From: Isoetes taiwanensis
Lineage: Eukaryota; Streptophyta; Lycopodiopsida; Isoetales; Isoetaceae
DNA length: 64,000 nt
Reading direction: 5' to 3'
Assembly (NCBI GenBank): GCA_021234155.1
Contig: JAJEKV010000035.1
Coordinates: 2,170,001 to 2,234,000 of the forward strand
In this document: positions 35,409-45,570 of the stretch, in pieces
Numbering within the stretch: position 1 is the stretch's first letter
Layout: each line of letters opens with the position of its first letter
The notes under the pieces: generated by a model
Told to the model about the DNA's origin: nothing
Databases searched by the model: none
What the model saw: the letters and a program-made list of their open reading frames with translations, nothing else
Made by a program: the position numbers and the translations under genes

Positions 35409-35960
35409 ATGTCAACATTTCAAGGTATATCCAACATTTCAAGTGTTCTTCTTCTATTGACATGCTTGGGGCTATCAGCCACCACAGCACAAGATTGTGG
35501 TAAAGCAATTGGAGGCACTCTTTGTGATGCTAATCAATGTTGCAGCCAATTTGGCTATTGTGGCACCACTTCTGAGTATTGTGGTATTGGATGCCAGAGC
35601 CAGTGCAATAGTACTACTACTACCAACACAACTGGAGGATGTGGTATTCAAGCTAACAATGCCCTTTGTATGAATAATGAATGTTGTAGCAAGTATGGAT
35701 ATTGTGGGACTACTTTAGCTTATTGTGGTAATGGATGTCAGAGCCAATGTAATGGAAGTAACAATAATAGTATTGCACCTCTACCATCTCTGTCTTCCTC
35801 CCCATCTTCATCTCCATCTCTGTCTCTGTCTCCTTCTCCTTCATCTATATCACCATCACAACCATTGCCATTGCAATCGTCGTCGTCATCATCATTAGAG
35901 TTGTTTTATATTTGGACTTGCTTTGTGGCCATCCTGCTCTTTTATATAGACAAAGTATAG
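35409..35960 (+). CDS. Secreted double-hevein chitin-binding protein with C-terminal hydrophobic anchor
   Basis: A single-exon 183-aa protein. Residues 1-27 form a signal peptide ([17 protein letters not shown]). Hevein module 1 (28-67) has cysteines at 30, 39, 44, 45, 51, 58, 62 and 66, with Ser46, Phe48, Tyr50 and Tyr57 at the chitin-contact positions. Module 2 (77-114) has the same eight-cysteine spacing and Ser94, Tyr96, Tyr98, Tyr105. A Ser/Pro-rich stalk (about 120-161) leads to a hydrophobic C-terminus ([18 protein letters not shown]). The expected role is binding chitin oligomers at the cell surface or wall. The C-terminus could be a GPI-attachment signal or a single membrane span; the DKV end slightly favours a span. 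There is no catalytic domain. It lies downstream of the chitinase duplications on the opposite strand, and its codons are more AT-rich than theirs, so it is a distinct gene and not a fragment of them. Confidence 0.9.
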   Translation: MSTFQGISNISSVLLLLTCLGLSATTAQDCGKAIGGTLCDANQCCSQFGYCGTTSEYCGIGCQSQCNSTTTTNTTGGCGIQANNALCMNNECCSKYGYCGTTLAYCGNGCQSQCNGSNNNSIAPLPSLSSSPSSSPSLSLSPSPSSISPSQPLPLQSSSSSSLELFYIWTCFVAILLFYIDKV

Positions 35961-37560
35961 AAAGATGTGGCCAGGTTTTTGATGGTGAAGCTGCTGAACC
36001 TATTCTTCTTGATTTTATCTAAATCTTTCTTCGTTCTTTTCAACCAACCTCAGGTGCAAGTTATACAAATATATTAGAAGCTACAAGTTCAGCTACATAA
36101 CACAAGTGTTACTTCGAAGAGACGAAGAAAATAAATTAATAAATAGATCAATAGCCTTGTATCTTATCAAAAAAACCTATACAACACCTACAATATAACT
36201 TTTTCTTGATAATCAATTGTATTTTTCTCCTTTGCAGATCATCCTCTACAAACACATCCAAGTTTATTTCAGAATTTTTTTTCTTTTGGCACTTGATTCC
36301 GAACCAAGAATATATCATATGGAATGGAATAGAGGCACAGTATTCTCCATAGATTCAAGATGTTTTCTGAAAATTAGCTTAGCCGTAGTTCGTAAGCTGA
36401 TAGTTGACCTTGAGTTAGGTAGGTCGTCCCTTTAGATAATGGTTGTAACTTAAATGCACTCGATTCCATATCCACAGAGATCTACAACTATGCAAGCTTG
36501 GCAACGGTTTCTTATATCCATGCTTTCCCCATTAATTGTGGATTGTAGATGATGTTTATTAGAACAAGAACACCAGGTATATAAATAAATGATTGTCCTC
36601 AGACACCAAGCATTTTCAAGGATGTGCCCTGTAATGGTTTTGCATCTTTTGCTCTCATAAGGATAAATACTGCATCTCATTTTTTATCTGGTCGATTGCT
36701 CTCACCATATCAAGATTTCAAAATAAAGAATCTCTATTCATTGTCATTCATAAGGCACAGAATGAATGTAAGAAGTTCATTTACACTCTTCCACTCTCTA
36801 TTAAATTAGAAAGACAGATATGAATTACACCATCCTCAGGCACATAAGGATACATCAACGAGAAATATATTATTTGAGGGCTGACCTAGAAATTTTATTG
36901 CCACTGTAGAGAATTGAGAAAGTAAGCAACTGCGTGTGAATACATTCAAAACATCTAGATCCAAGTTATGTAATTACTTAAGGGTTTGTGGCTTTTAGAA
37001 GGTATTTCATGTTTTTTGCAGCAATTACCTTGCGGGTGTTGTATATTTCTGGATTTTAGAAATAGATTTGAAGAAAAGACATAAGTGATTAGAGGTTAGA
37101 CAGTATTCTCATAGCCATTGGCATGGCAATAGAAAAAAAGTTGTGTACACTATGACATTTAGGAGGATCTGGAACAACAAATATTCTTCTTTTGCCTTGT
37201 ATATTAGAAAAAGTGCCATGATTAAGATCTTGCTGCAGTTATATGAAGTTGTTGAAGCAAATGTGATGCTCTTTACCTTCACTGCAATAAAGATGTATTT
37301 GCAGAATTATGATCAGGTTGGAGAAGGTTCAGTGAAGATGCAATGAGTCTACAATGAAGGTGGAATGAGTTTGCAAACACGTCTTCATTGCAATGAAGTG
37401 TGGTATGAAGAGCATCCCTATCTATCTCTTTTCTACCACATTCTAACAATCATCACTATATTACTATATGCTTGACCTAAAATGGCATATGGATTTCTCT
37501 TTATTAGTCTAAAGTAGTGTAGTGACTTGTTTTTGTCGCCAACATCAGAAGATGAAGCTA
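35961..37560. other. Intergenic DNA, no gene seen
   Basis: The first 200 bp probably hold the 3' untranslated region of the hevein-only gene, with aataaa at about 36129. The rest is AT-rich with no supported gene. Confidence 0.45.
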
Positions 37561-37670
37561 TTGCATGCTTTCGTGCCACCTAGGCTCTAGCATGCCAAGG
37601 TGGCTCAAACATGCCATCTAGGCTCTAACATGCCAAGGTGGCTCAAACATGCCACCTAGGCTCCAATAAG
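37561..37670. repeat. Minisatellite block, left of transposon 2
   Basis: Alternating ~19-bp half-units (catgccaaggtggctc and catgccacctaggctc). The same array resumes at 44905 on the other side of transposon 2. Confidence 0.85.
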
Positions 37671-37710
37671 CCATGGGGTGTAAATGTGGTTCTGCTACCC
37701 AAAAAAGCGC
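37671..37710 (+). repeat. Left terminal inverted repeat of transposon 2
   Basis: ccatggggtgtaaatgtggt, then tctgctacccaaaaaagc. It pairs with 44865-44904 inverted; the only differences are a few bases after ggggtgt and the length of the A-run. Confidence 0.7.
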
Positions 37711-38005
37711 GAAAGCACTAAGCACTTAAAGCACTTAGAGTTCGACAGAAAACGTGACTTAGCTCGATCTCGGTTCCCGCGCGCCAATTTTCCTCCCAAT
37801 TTCCTGTTTCATTCCCGATTACAACAGAGTTTCCCGAATCCCTTCCGGCACACAACAATAGATTGTTTCTCAGCAACTAATCTTCCTCAATCAAGCGAAA
37901 TAGCAGACGGGGCAGAAACGGCTGAAGATTTTGCTGAGATTTACGAATTATCAAACGAGGGCGTGGAACCAAGTGCAAAATACAACTGGTTAGTAAAAAA
38001 TGTTT

Positions 38006-38063
38006 CACAGGAACAATGGGAATCTGTTTGGCAGGAACCAAACAGATTCCCATTGTTCCTGTG
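38006..38063. repeat. Perfect 24-bp inverted repeat (hairpin) inside transposon 2
   Basis: Arms 38006-38029 and 38040-38063 are exact reverse complements (cacaggaacaatgggaatct then gttt), around a 10-nt loop ggcaggaacc. A direct repeat of gagggtcaaattggatagg starts at 38063 and again at 38104. The hairpin falls between the two frames that would make the N-terminus of the RING protein, and it seems to have disrupted them. Confidence 0.85.
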
Positions 38064-38101
38064 AGGGTCAAATTGGATAGGTTCAGTTTGTCAAACTGCA
38101 T

Positions 38102-39763
38102 TTGAGGGTCAAATTGGATAGGTTACTGAAAATTTTCTACCCAGAAGGCCCCTGTAACAATGAAGTAAGAAAACAGCTTGCTTATGCTTTTGCATGGGAA
38201 AATTGCCCTGAAGGGTTGGATGATCCCGAAGGGCATAAGATCAATTGGGCTGCATATGGCGCACAGGTTGTAATGTATCAGAAATGCAGGCCGAAAAAGA
38301 AGGTTGAAAAAGTAAAAGCTGAAGTGGATTTGAAGCCTGATATTTCTGCAAAAGAAATTAGTAAGCCTATCCTAGATCAGAATGATTTGAAGCATAACCT
38401 GCAGTTAGTGACAGAAAGAATTGATATGCTTGAAAATAAAAGGGCAGAGATGGGAAAGAAAATGCAAACTCTTGTTGTTAACTTGGCTGCTAATGAGAAG
38501 AGTAATGACAAGATCTATAAGACATTGTCTGATAAAAGAATTGCTATTGAAGAGCTTAAGTCCAGGATTGCAGAGAAGAAGGCTTTGGTTAGCACAATGG
38601 AAGTGGAGACAGAAATAAGGGAGTTGGAAAGGAAGCTGATGTTTAAGGAGTATGCATATGAGTCTTTGGAGTCTATTTGCAAACCAGAAGATCCAGATCT
38701 TCTTGTGAAGAAAATTTCATTGGAGGCTAAATTGATTGAAAAAGAGACTGAGATCACTACAACCAAAGAACATTTGAGCAACTTTGAAAGTTTGAGGTAG
38801 ATAACCAACACTCCTTTCTGCATCAACACTATCAAAAGAACACTTCCAGGTTTTTTGCAAAGTTCTTGTACTGCTTGTGGTTTAACATTTCATGATAAAT
38901 ACAAAATGTCATTAGTTTTGGAATGTCAACATGAGTACCATTTGATGTGTGCTGCATTGTTAAGAGAAGGGAAATGTTTGAAATGTGAATCACATATTCC
39001 TGAAGATCTTTATGCTGAACTTGGGATGACTACTCCAACAGGAATAGAGCAGGTTGCTTCTTTTGATCCTATAATAATTAACAAGAAAACTGATTTGGGG
39101 TCAAACACAGTTAGGGTTGATTTGGGTTCTAATGTAGCTCGGGCAGATGAAGTTCATGCTGATCTTTACTTCAAATCCCCTTCTACTAGCTCAAAGAGGA
39201 AGAAAAATGCAAGTTGTGATTCTGATTACATTCCAGATGAAGTGGATTTAGGGTGTAAAGATGTGAGTCCAAGGCAGCTGAGAAGTGCCAGCAAAGTTCT
39301 AAATTCTGTATCAGAATTGGAGGCAGACATTGGGAATGATGACAATGAAGTTGACTATGTGTTAGATACTTCAATAAGGAAGAAGCAAAAGCAGGAAATC
39401 AGGACGAATGATGTTGTGACTAAAAAGAAGATTAAAAGGAAAGAAACAATAAAGAAGAAAGTCACAGAAGGGACAAGTAAGAAGAAACTGAAAGAGGTTA
39501 ACAAGAAAGTGGATCCAATCAGAAAGTATCCATTGAGGAAGAGAAAGAACTTTGAATCTGCAGAAGTAGGGGAGGACCAGGAGCTGCAAGGAAATAAGAT
39601 TCCTCATGTTGATCTTACTGTTGATCAAGGCCTTCAAGTGGAAAATCAAGATGCAGCACAATCTAAACACAATGAAGGTTTAAACAGTGATCTTGAAAAA
39701 GTAATGGATGCTCTTATGGGAAAATCAAACATCTCTTTGAGAGCACTAATTCATAAGTTGTAA
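38102..39763 (+). CDS. Transposon 2 coiled-coil / RING-H2 protein (start unresolved)
   Basis: Open from 38102 to 38800 and again from 38855 to 39763. A 66-bp intron (38797-38862, GT...AAG) would join them in frame, giving ESL then SSCTACG. Part 1 is a helical, Lys/Glu-rich coiled coil (about 80 to 230). Part 2 opens with a RING-H2-type finger, C-x2-C-x15-C-x-H-x2-H-x2-C-x8-C-x2-C (CTAC ... CQHEYHLMC ... CLKC). It continues as a long charged region with nuclear-localisation-like clusters (KKKIKRKETIKKK, KYPLRKRKNFE). RING-H2 proteins are usually E3 ubiquitin ligases, so a nuclear E3 or SUMO-related role is inferred. No in-frame ATG opens the first frame; the true N-terminus may lie in the 37684-38064 frame and be disturbed by the hairpin at 38006-38063. 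Confidence 0.55.
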
Positions 39764-39784
39764 TGTTCAGGTATTCACAAATCT

Positions 39785-40110
39785 GTCCCTAACTGAAGAG
39801 GACTTTTGTGTTTCCAATTTAACTTCCAGGACTACATATGACTTTTTAATTTGAATTCATCATTTGGTTATCATTCAAACTTGTATTCACTTAATTAATT
39901 GTCTAACTAATAGGTCATCCGACTTAATAAGCACAATTGTTGACAAAGTAGTTCCACAGGATGGGGACTTACCTGTTTCCTATCTAACTACCAGGTTTAT
40001 GAAACTTTAATTTGAATTTATGTGTGTATTATTTGGTTAAGGTTGTATTTACTTAATTAGTTGGCTGTATTTTAGGTCAATCGAGTTGCAAAGCACAAGT
40101 GCACCTGACA
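39785..40110 (+). repeat. Tandemly repeated exon-intron units before the phosphatase domain
   Basis: Two ~170-bp units, from aacttccaggactac to ataggtcatccgac and from aactaccaggtttatg to tttaggtcaatcgag, are diverged copies. They carry short exon-like stretches (SSDLISTIVDKVVPQDGDLP and SIELQSTSAPDMQV). This looks like an internal exon duplication feeding into the phosphatase gene. Confidence 0.45.
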
Positions 40111-40119
40111 TGCAAGTAA

Positions 40120-41079
40120 TACCTAGTATTCAAAAGAAACTTTTGATACTAGATCTCAATGATGTGCTAGTGAAGACCATCATAAAAAAAAATCAGACCA
40201 TAGAAGAATTAAGAAGGCTAAGTTCTCAATTATTGAGAACAGGGTAAAAGAAAGCTAGGGTGTCTAAAAAAAATGCCCTTACATTATGTATAATGTAGGG
40301 CATGTAGGCACCCGTTTTTGTTATTTTTTTGAATTTTAGTTAGTTGGGATATGTAATGATTAGGAGTAGCCACCAACATGTGGTATTCAGGCCAAACTTG
40401 TGGTATTCAAACTTGTCTGCACAAGTTCATGCAGGAGGTGACCAAATTGTTTGACATTGCAATTTGGTCCTCCATGAATAGCTTTAATGTGAATGAGGTT
40501 GTTACAGTTATAGATCCTTCTTATGCAGAGAACTTTGTATTTGTTTGGGACCACAGCAGTTGTGATGAGATGCCTTTCAAATGGTCTATTCAAAGTGCAA
40601 ATCCAGTTTTCATGAAGCCACTGCATAAAGTCTATGAAGCTTTCCCACAGTATGGGAAGAATGTAATTCTTGCAGATGATTCAGTATACAAGACTTATAT
40701 GTCTCCACCATTCACTTCCATCATGGTGCCTACTTTTGTGAGTGATGAGAATGATAATATTTTGAATAGTTACTTGCTTCCAATACTTAGAAAGGTTGTA
40801 GAGGTTGAAGACATGACTGATGTGTTGAAAAGAGAGATCCGGGCAGAAGCATACACAAGAATGTCCCTTGGTGTTTTTGATGCACTATCTGAAGTTGACA
40901 TTGGTCAAGATCAGAAGTTGTTAGTCAAAACATATTGCAAGGGTCAGATTGAATGGTTAGTGGAAAGTTTTGGTCATATTTTCAGTTCTGATCAGTTGGT
41001 TCAGCTGCAGAAACATGTGACATGTGAAGTGTACTTGTTTATTTCCATTTTGTACATATGCCTCAATTTTGGACAATAG
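40120..41079 (+). CDS. FCP1/NIF-like HAD phosphatase domain carried by transposon 2
   Basis: An exon at about 40120-40245 encodes KKLLILDLNDVLV. The next frame (open 40378-41079) gives LHKFMQEVTKLFDIAIWSSM, FVFVWDHSSCDEMPFKW, then VILADDSVYKTYMSPPFTSI. These are the order and spacing of the FCP1/SCP (NIF) HAD phosphatase domain: nucleophile motif I, the WSS motif II, a Lys-containing segment, and the DDS motif. Such proteins dephosphorylate proteins, including the RNA polymerase II tail. Motif I reads D-L-N-D-V, so the second Asp of DxDx(T/V) is Asn; I recall plant paralogues with DLNG here, so this may be ancestral. A ~130-bp stretch with stops separates the parts and may be an intron. Whether it is spliced to the RING gene upstream is unknown. 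Confidence 0.6.
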
Positions 41080-41440
41080 AGGCAATACTATATGAGTGCA
41101 GAAATGCCTCAATTTTGTATACTCAATGATATGAGTACAGAAATGCCTCAATTTTCTAACTCAATCATAATGAAACTTTTTCTCAGATCAAGTGTGTTTG
41201 TGTATATTTGTCCAATTGTTTGTACAGTTCTTTCAAACAGTTTCAGTTTCAAATTACAATGTATGATGTTTGTGAATGCTTACAATACCTTCATAATGTG
41301 AAGGCAGGTGGAAGACTACTCATAATATGCTGGTAAGTGTCTTCTGCCATGATAAACAAATTTGGATGATCTGCATTTGCAATCATATCAAACATAGAAA
41401 GTCTGACAAGATGGCTATATACACTGGCCACTGGCTTGTC

Positions 41441-44400
41441 CTACAACAGTTCAAAAGTTAGACCACCATCAATCTGCTTATAGTAGTGTCCTGTCACAAT
41501 AACTTCTTCAATCCCAAAAACATTTCCCCATCCATCCTTGTAATCTTCTAGCAAAGTAGTCTTTGCTTCAGTGCATTTTAGTACATAGAAATCTACCCCT
41601 TCATCATTCCCTTCTTCAGCATTTACAGCAAAATTGTCACCAACTTCTATCATGGAACTCATTAGACCATCTTCATCCTCTTCTTCTTCCTCACCATCAT
41701 ACTCGGCTTCATCTTGCAGATCAGTGCCATCACCTATACTCTTAGGCTCTTTCAACTTCAGCTCAGTCTTTTCCCAATCACCTATTCGACTCATACTGAT
41801 GCATTTATCCCACTTAAATTGAATGCAGTAGTTGCAAAAGCATGACAAAGTTCTATGAGCTACCTTCAAAGTTTTCTCCTTGTCACATGGTCTTATGCAA
41901 TGTAGCTTTGTTGTTCCCTTTAAAGTATGGGATTCAAATCTGTCTGATCTATCTATCTTTGAAGACTCAATCTCCCAGAAATACCTGTAACAATATGAAC
42001 TGTAAGTGCTTGAAGTGCTTTAAGTGCTTGACACCCAAATTTCATGACAATCGAGAAACTTGCAAACACCTTTCAAACAATGATGAATTACAAAAAAGGC
42101 ACAGTGGCAGTTCCTTTTAAAGTGAGGCATGAGAATATCTATGATCTATCTATATTTGAAGACTACATCATAGAAATACCTGTAACTATAAGTGCTGTAA
42201 GTGCTTGGTGCGTACAGTGTTTGACAACCAGAATTCATAACAGGCAAGAAAGTTAGCAAGTTTCTAATAAAGTAGAATTGCAAGTACAGATAGAATTTAC
42301 CTTTTGATGTCAGTATCAGATGGATGATTTTGAAAGTACCATTGGAGAAATGCAACCACCTCCTTTGCACATTGCAATTTCCAGCCACTATACTTCATTT
42401 GCTCTTGAGTTAGTATCCTTTTTATAACTGCTCCAGCACCATCATGCTCACCTTTGCCATAAAACCTTTGCCTTCTCCCATAAAACCTACCAAGAAAGTG
42501 GAAAGGTCTCGAAGACTTGAACTATCCAGAACATCCATCACTCCAAAACACATGTTTCTTATATTCAACTCCGATACTTGCCAGCCAATCAGCATGCATT
42601 TGTAGACAATGTTGGACATAATCTGTGTCATGTGTTTTGTCATCACTAATATAGAAATGAGTTTCCTTGACAATACCTTTGAGAGTTTGTTTCCTTCTCT
42701 CTTTGGCTGAGTCCTTTTTCTTCTTGCATGACCTCTCTTCCTCTTTCTTTTTTCTTTCTTCTTCTTCTTCTTTCCTTATCCTTCTGTAAGTTATATGCAC
42801 TAGAATTGACACCTGGTCAGTATGCCATGGACAAGATTGAGCTTCCTGTTGGATCCTAAATCCATAATTTTCAGCAAAATCTATAACAGAAACAATGGTA
42901 TCATCTTGAAGTGTTTCCAAGAATTTCCAGAATTCCTTGGCTTGCCAATGAGCTCTATAATTATATGGCACAAAAGATTTCATTGTCTTTGTTGCATGCT
43001 CATTAAATTCAAAAGGACTACCAGATTTGTAGGCCAATCTTGTAACCTTTGCAGGTTTCTTAGATGACTTCAAGGTATTCTTCCTTTGGACTTCTTGCTG
43101 CCATGTTAAAGTCAATTGATCAGCTCATCATATGGAAGTATACTTGAATCATGTTTTCGGTAGTTACTAAATGCACTTTCCAATATAATTCAAAAGTCAT
43201 TACCTTTTCAAATACTTTCCAATTCACAATAACAATATTCTTCTTATTCCTCTCTTTAGGACATGTTGGTAACCTGCAATACATTATAGCAAACTGTTCA
43301 AATACAAAACAACATTATAGGTTGAAACAAATGAAACCATGTACTCACTTCTTTAAGCCACACTTTGTACAATTTTGCATCAGACATGCATGTTTATGCC
43401 ACTCATTACTCTCATCCTTTTGGCAGACCACCATTCTCCAATAGTCACTACTTGATTTGATAGTGTTCTCCTTGGCCTTACAGATCGGACCTGGTCCACA
43501 TACTTTGCACTTACAGGTACAATCCTTATGAACACTATGTGGATCTGTCCTCATATTGTTGACGACCTGCCTTGCAAATTCAAGATGCAAATGGTATTGG
43601 CAACAACAAGTCTCCCTTTCTTGAAGTTTTCTTACATAGCTTGGCTTCAATTTCTCAAAAGCCTGCTGGGACATCTTTATATTAGGATGTTCCTTCTTGA
43701 AAGCAAGGTACAATTGAACCTGAACACAATGGCAGTCATAAATTTAATTATTTAAACACATAGAGAATGAAAACATTAGTGCATAACATGGTAAATTTCT
43801 GGCTGAAACTAATTACCTGTATCATCTCCAGCAAATGAATAGGATGATCAATTTTCTCACCATTTTCAGTCAAATGCTTCCTCACATGCTTCTTGTAAGG
43901 AGAAACTCTAGTATTCTCATCCCAGAACTTCCTCACAATGGCTATTTCTTCGGGTGAGACTGCATCCTTTCTTTTCTTCCTTTCAAACATTGACCAACGG
44001 CCAGCTTCAGACTATGCAAGTACACGTCTTCTAAATGCCATGGCAATACTTTTTCTTGGAACAGATAGAACCCTTGAAAGATGAGATTGATTAATCCCTC
44101 CTGTTGAAGATGCTGCCATTTGAAGGGTGCTTTTTTCTTGCTTGCAGGACATCAGTTGTTCTTATCATTTTTTGTGATTGCATTGTGTCTCTAACATTCA
44201 CAAACAAGCTTTTCATTACAGCCAAATCCCTGGGATCTGGTACATCTGCTTGCATAGGCAAATGCTTGTTTCTTTTGAAAAGTCTTTGAAGAACTTTCCC
44301 TTTGTCCAAATCCTCAGAAACGTTCCTCACAATATGATTAAAAGAATCATCTAGCTCTTTTGAGAGTTCTTGCAATCTTCTTTAACTGAGCCATCCTCTT

Positions 44401-44687
44401 CTCTTCTTATCATTTGGTGGACTATTTTCCTTTTCTCTTTCTTTCATTCTCTTTCTCGATTCTCTTTTCCTCTTGGCTTCAAATTCCAGATAAATTTGCC
44501 TATTGTGATCATCGATGCTTTCGGAATTGGCAGTAACATGATAGTTTAGAGAATTGGAATTGGGATTGGGATTTTGATTGGAATGGGAATTGGAATTGAG
44601 AATTGGCCGTGAACTCTCAGCCATGACAACAGAGCTTGGGAAGAATGACAATCCAAGAAAGAAAATTTTCCTCCAGAATCCCGCCAT
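41441..44687 (-). pseudogene. Transposon 2 transposase-like gene, multi-exon and damaged
   Basis: From 44687 or an internal Met at 44624 (MAESSRPILN), exons with GT/AG borders can be traced. They give a basic N-terminus; RRRVLA and KKRKDAVSPEEIAIVRKFWD (about 44000); VQLYLAFKKEHPNIKMSQQA and a Cys-rich CKCKVCGPGPIC region (43713-43345); then VIDFAENYGFRIQQEAQSCP, YISDDKTHDTDYVQ, HVFWSDGCSG (43115-42522); then GEHDGAGAVIKR; and a C-terminal part with LSCFCNYC and an acidic stretch, ending at 41441. The DFAENY / FWSDG / DGAG-KR series matches a large RNase H-like transposase-type family that I recall from animals and plants; the first two Asp may be catalytic. Lesions: a stop at 44384-44382, a frameshift near 44115, a TAG after RRRVLA, and a TAG where Gln is expected after SDGCSG (42519). 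Confidence 0.6.
41905..42225 (-). repeat. Duplicated exon segment in the transposon 2 transposase-like gene
   Basis: The stretch at about 41918-42030 (ttccctttaaagta ... ctatctatctttgaagac ... aatacctgtaac) recurs, diverged, at about 42109-42215. Only the lower copy continues into the conserved LSCFC exon, so the upper is probably a decayed duplicate. Confidence 0.5.
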
Positions 44688-44864
44688 CCAGAGATCCCGC
44701 CAAACATGACAATTGCTCTAGCAATTCGCGAACACATCCATGTCATCGATCCCCCTCACTCCGGAACATGCATACTATTTCTGGAGTAACAACCCCCCCA
44801 GGTCGTTGAGAAAAAATTCATCGAGCATGCACCATCTAAAGCACCTAAAGCACTTGTCCGGAAG

Positions 44865-44904
44865 ATGCTTTTTGGGTAGCAGAACCATATAAAACACCCC
44901 ATGG
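44865..44904 (-). repeat. Right terminal inverted repeat of transposon 2
   Basis: Inverted match of 37671-37710: gctttttgggtagcagaacc then atataaaacaccccatgg. Confidence 0.7.
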
Positions 44905-45570
44905 TGGCTCCAACATGCCATGGTGGCTCAAACATGCCACGTGGGCTCCAACATGTCACCTAGGCTCTAAAATGCCAAGGTGGCTCAAACATGCCATGTG
45001 GCCTCCAACATGCCACCTAGGCTCTAACCTGCCAAGGTGGCTCCAACATGCCAAGGTGGCCTAAACATGCCTCATGTTCTCATCATGTCACCTAGGCTCT
45101 AATATGCCATCTAGGCTCAAACATGCCACCTAGGCTCTAACATGCCAAGGTGGCTCCAACATGCCAAGGTGGACAAACATGCCACCTAGGCTCCAACATG
45201 TCAAGGTGGCTCAAACATACCACTACGGGCTCCAACATGCCACCTAGGCTCCAACATGCCAAAATGGCTCAAACATGTCATTTGGGCTCCGACATGCCAC
45301 ATAGGCTCCGACATGCCAAGGTAGCCCAAACATGCCAAGGTGGCTCAAACATGCCACCTGGGCTCCAACAAGCCACCTAGGCTCAAACATGCCAAGGTGG
45401 CTCAAACATGCCACATGGGCTCTAACAAGCCACCTAGGCTCTAGCATGCCAAGGTGGCTCCAACATACCAAGGTGGCTCAAACATGCCAAATGGGCTCCA
45501 ACATGCCACCTAGGCTCCAACATGCCAAGCTGGCTCAAATATGTCATCTAGGCTCCAACATGCTCTCCCT
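44905..45570. repeat. Minisatellite array, 19-bp half-units
   Basis: About 34 half-units alternate between aacatgccaaggtggctc and aacatgccacctaggctc, with scattered substitutions (for example acgtgggctcc and atgtcatttgggctcc). Open frames across it, on both strands, are reading-frame artefacts of a repeat whose 57-bp triples are divisible by three. Confidence 0.9.

Larger units (their letters stand above)
37671..44904. mobile_element. Transposon 2: 7.2-kb DNA transposon carrying RING and phosphatase genes
   Basis: Left end 37671 (ccatggggtgt ... tggttctgctacccaaaaa) and right end 44904, read inverted, share about 35 bp with a small indel. Both ends lie in the same minisatellite, so the element was inserted into that array. 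This also masks any target-site duplication. The interior holds plus-strand genes for a coiled-coil/RING-H2 protein and an FCP1-like phosphatase, and a minus-strand multi-exon transposase-like gene with nonsense and frameshift lesions. The shared subterminal motif aagcactt-aaagcactt / aaagcacctaaagcactt also mirrors at the two ends. Confidence 0.7.

Noticed and set aside
37684-38064. 126-codon frame as the start of the RING gene
   Set aside because: Its first part lies in the transposon terminus and the last part in the hairpin. It ends at a stop 40 bp before the next frame. It may contain a true N-terminal exon, but I cannot support an exact model.
44905-45570. Possible CRISPR array or coding repeats
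   Set aside because: Units are contiguous 19-bp minisatellite half-units without unique spacers, in a plant genome; open frames across it are repeat artefacts.
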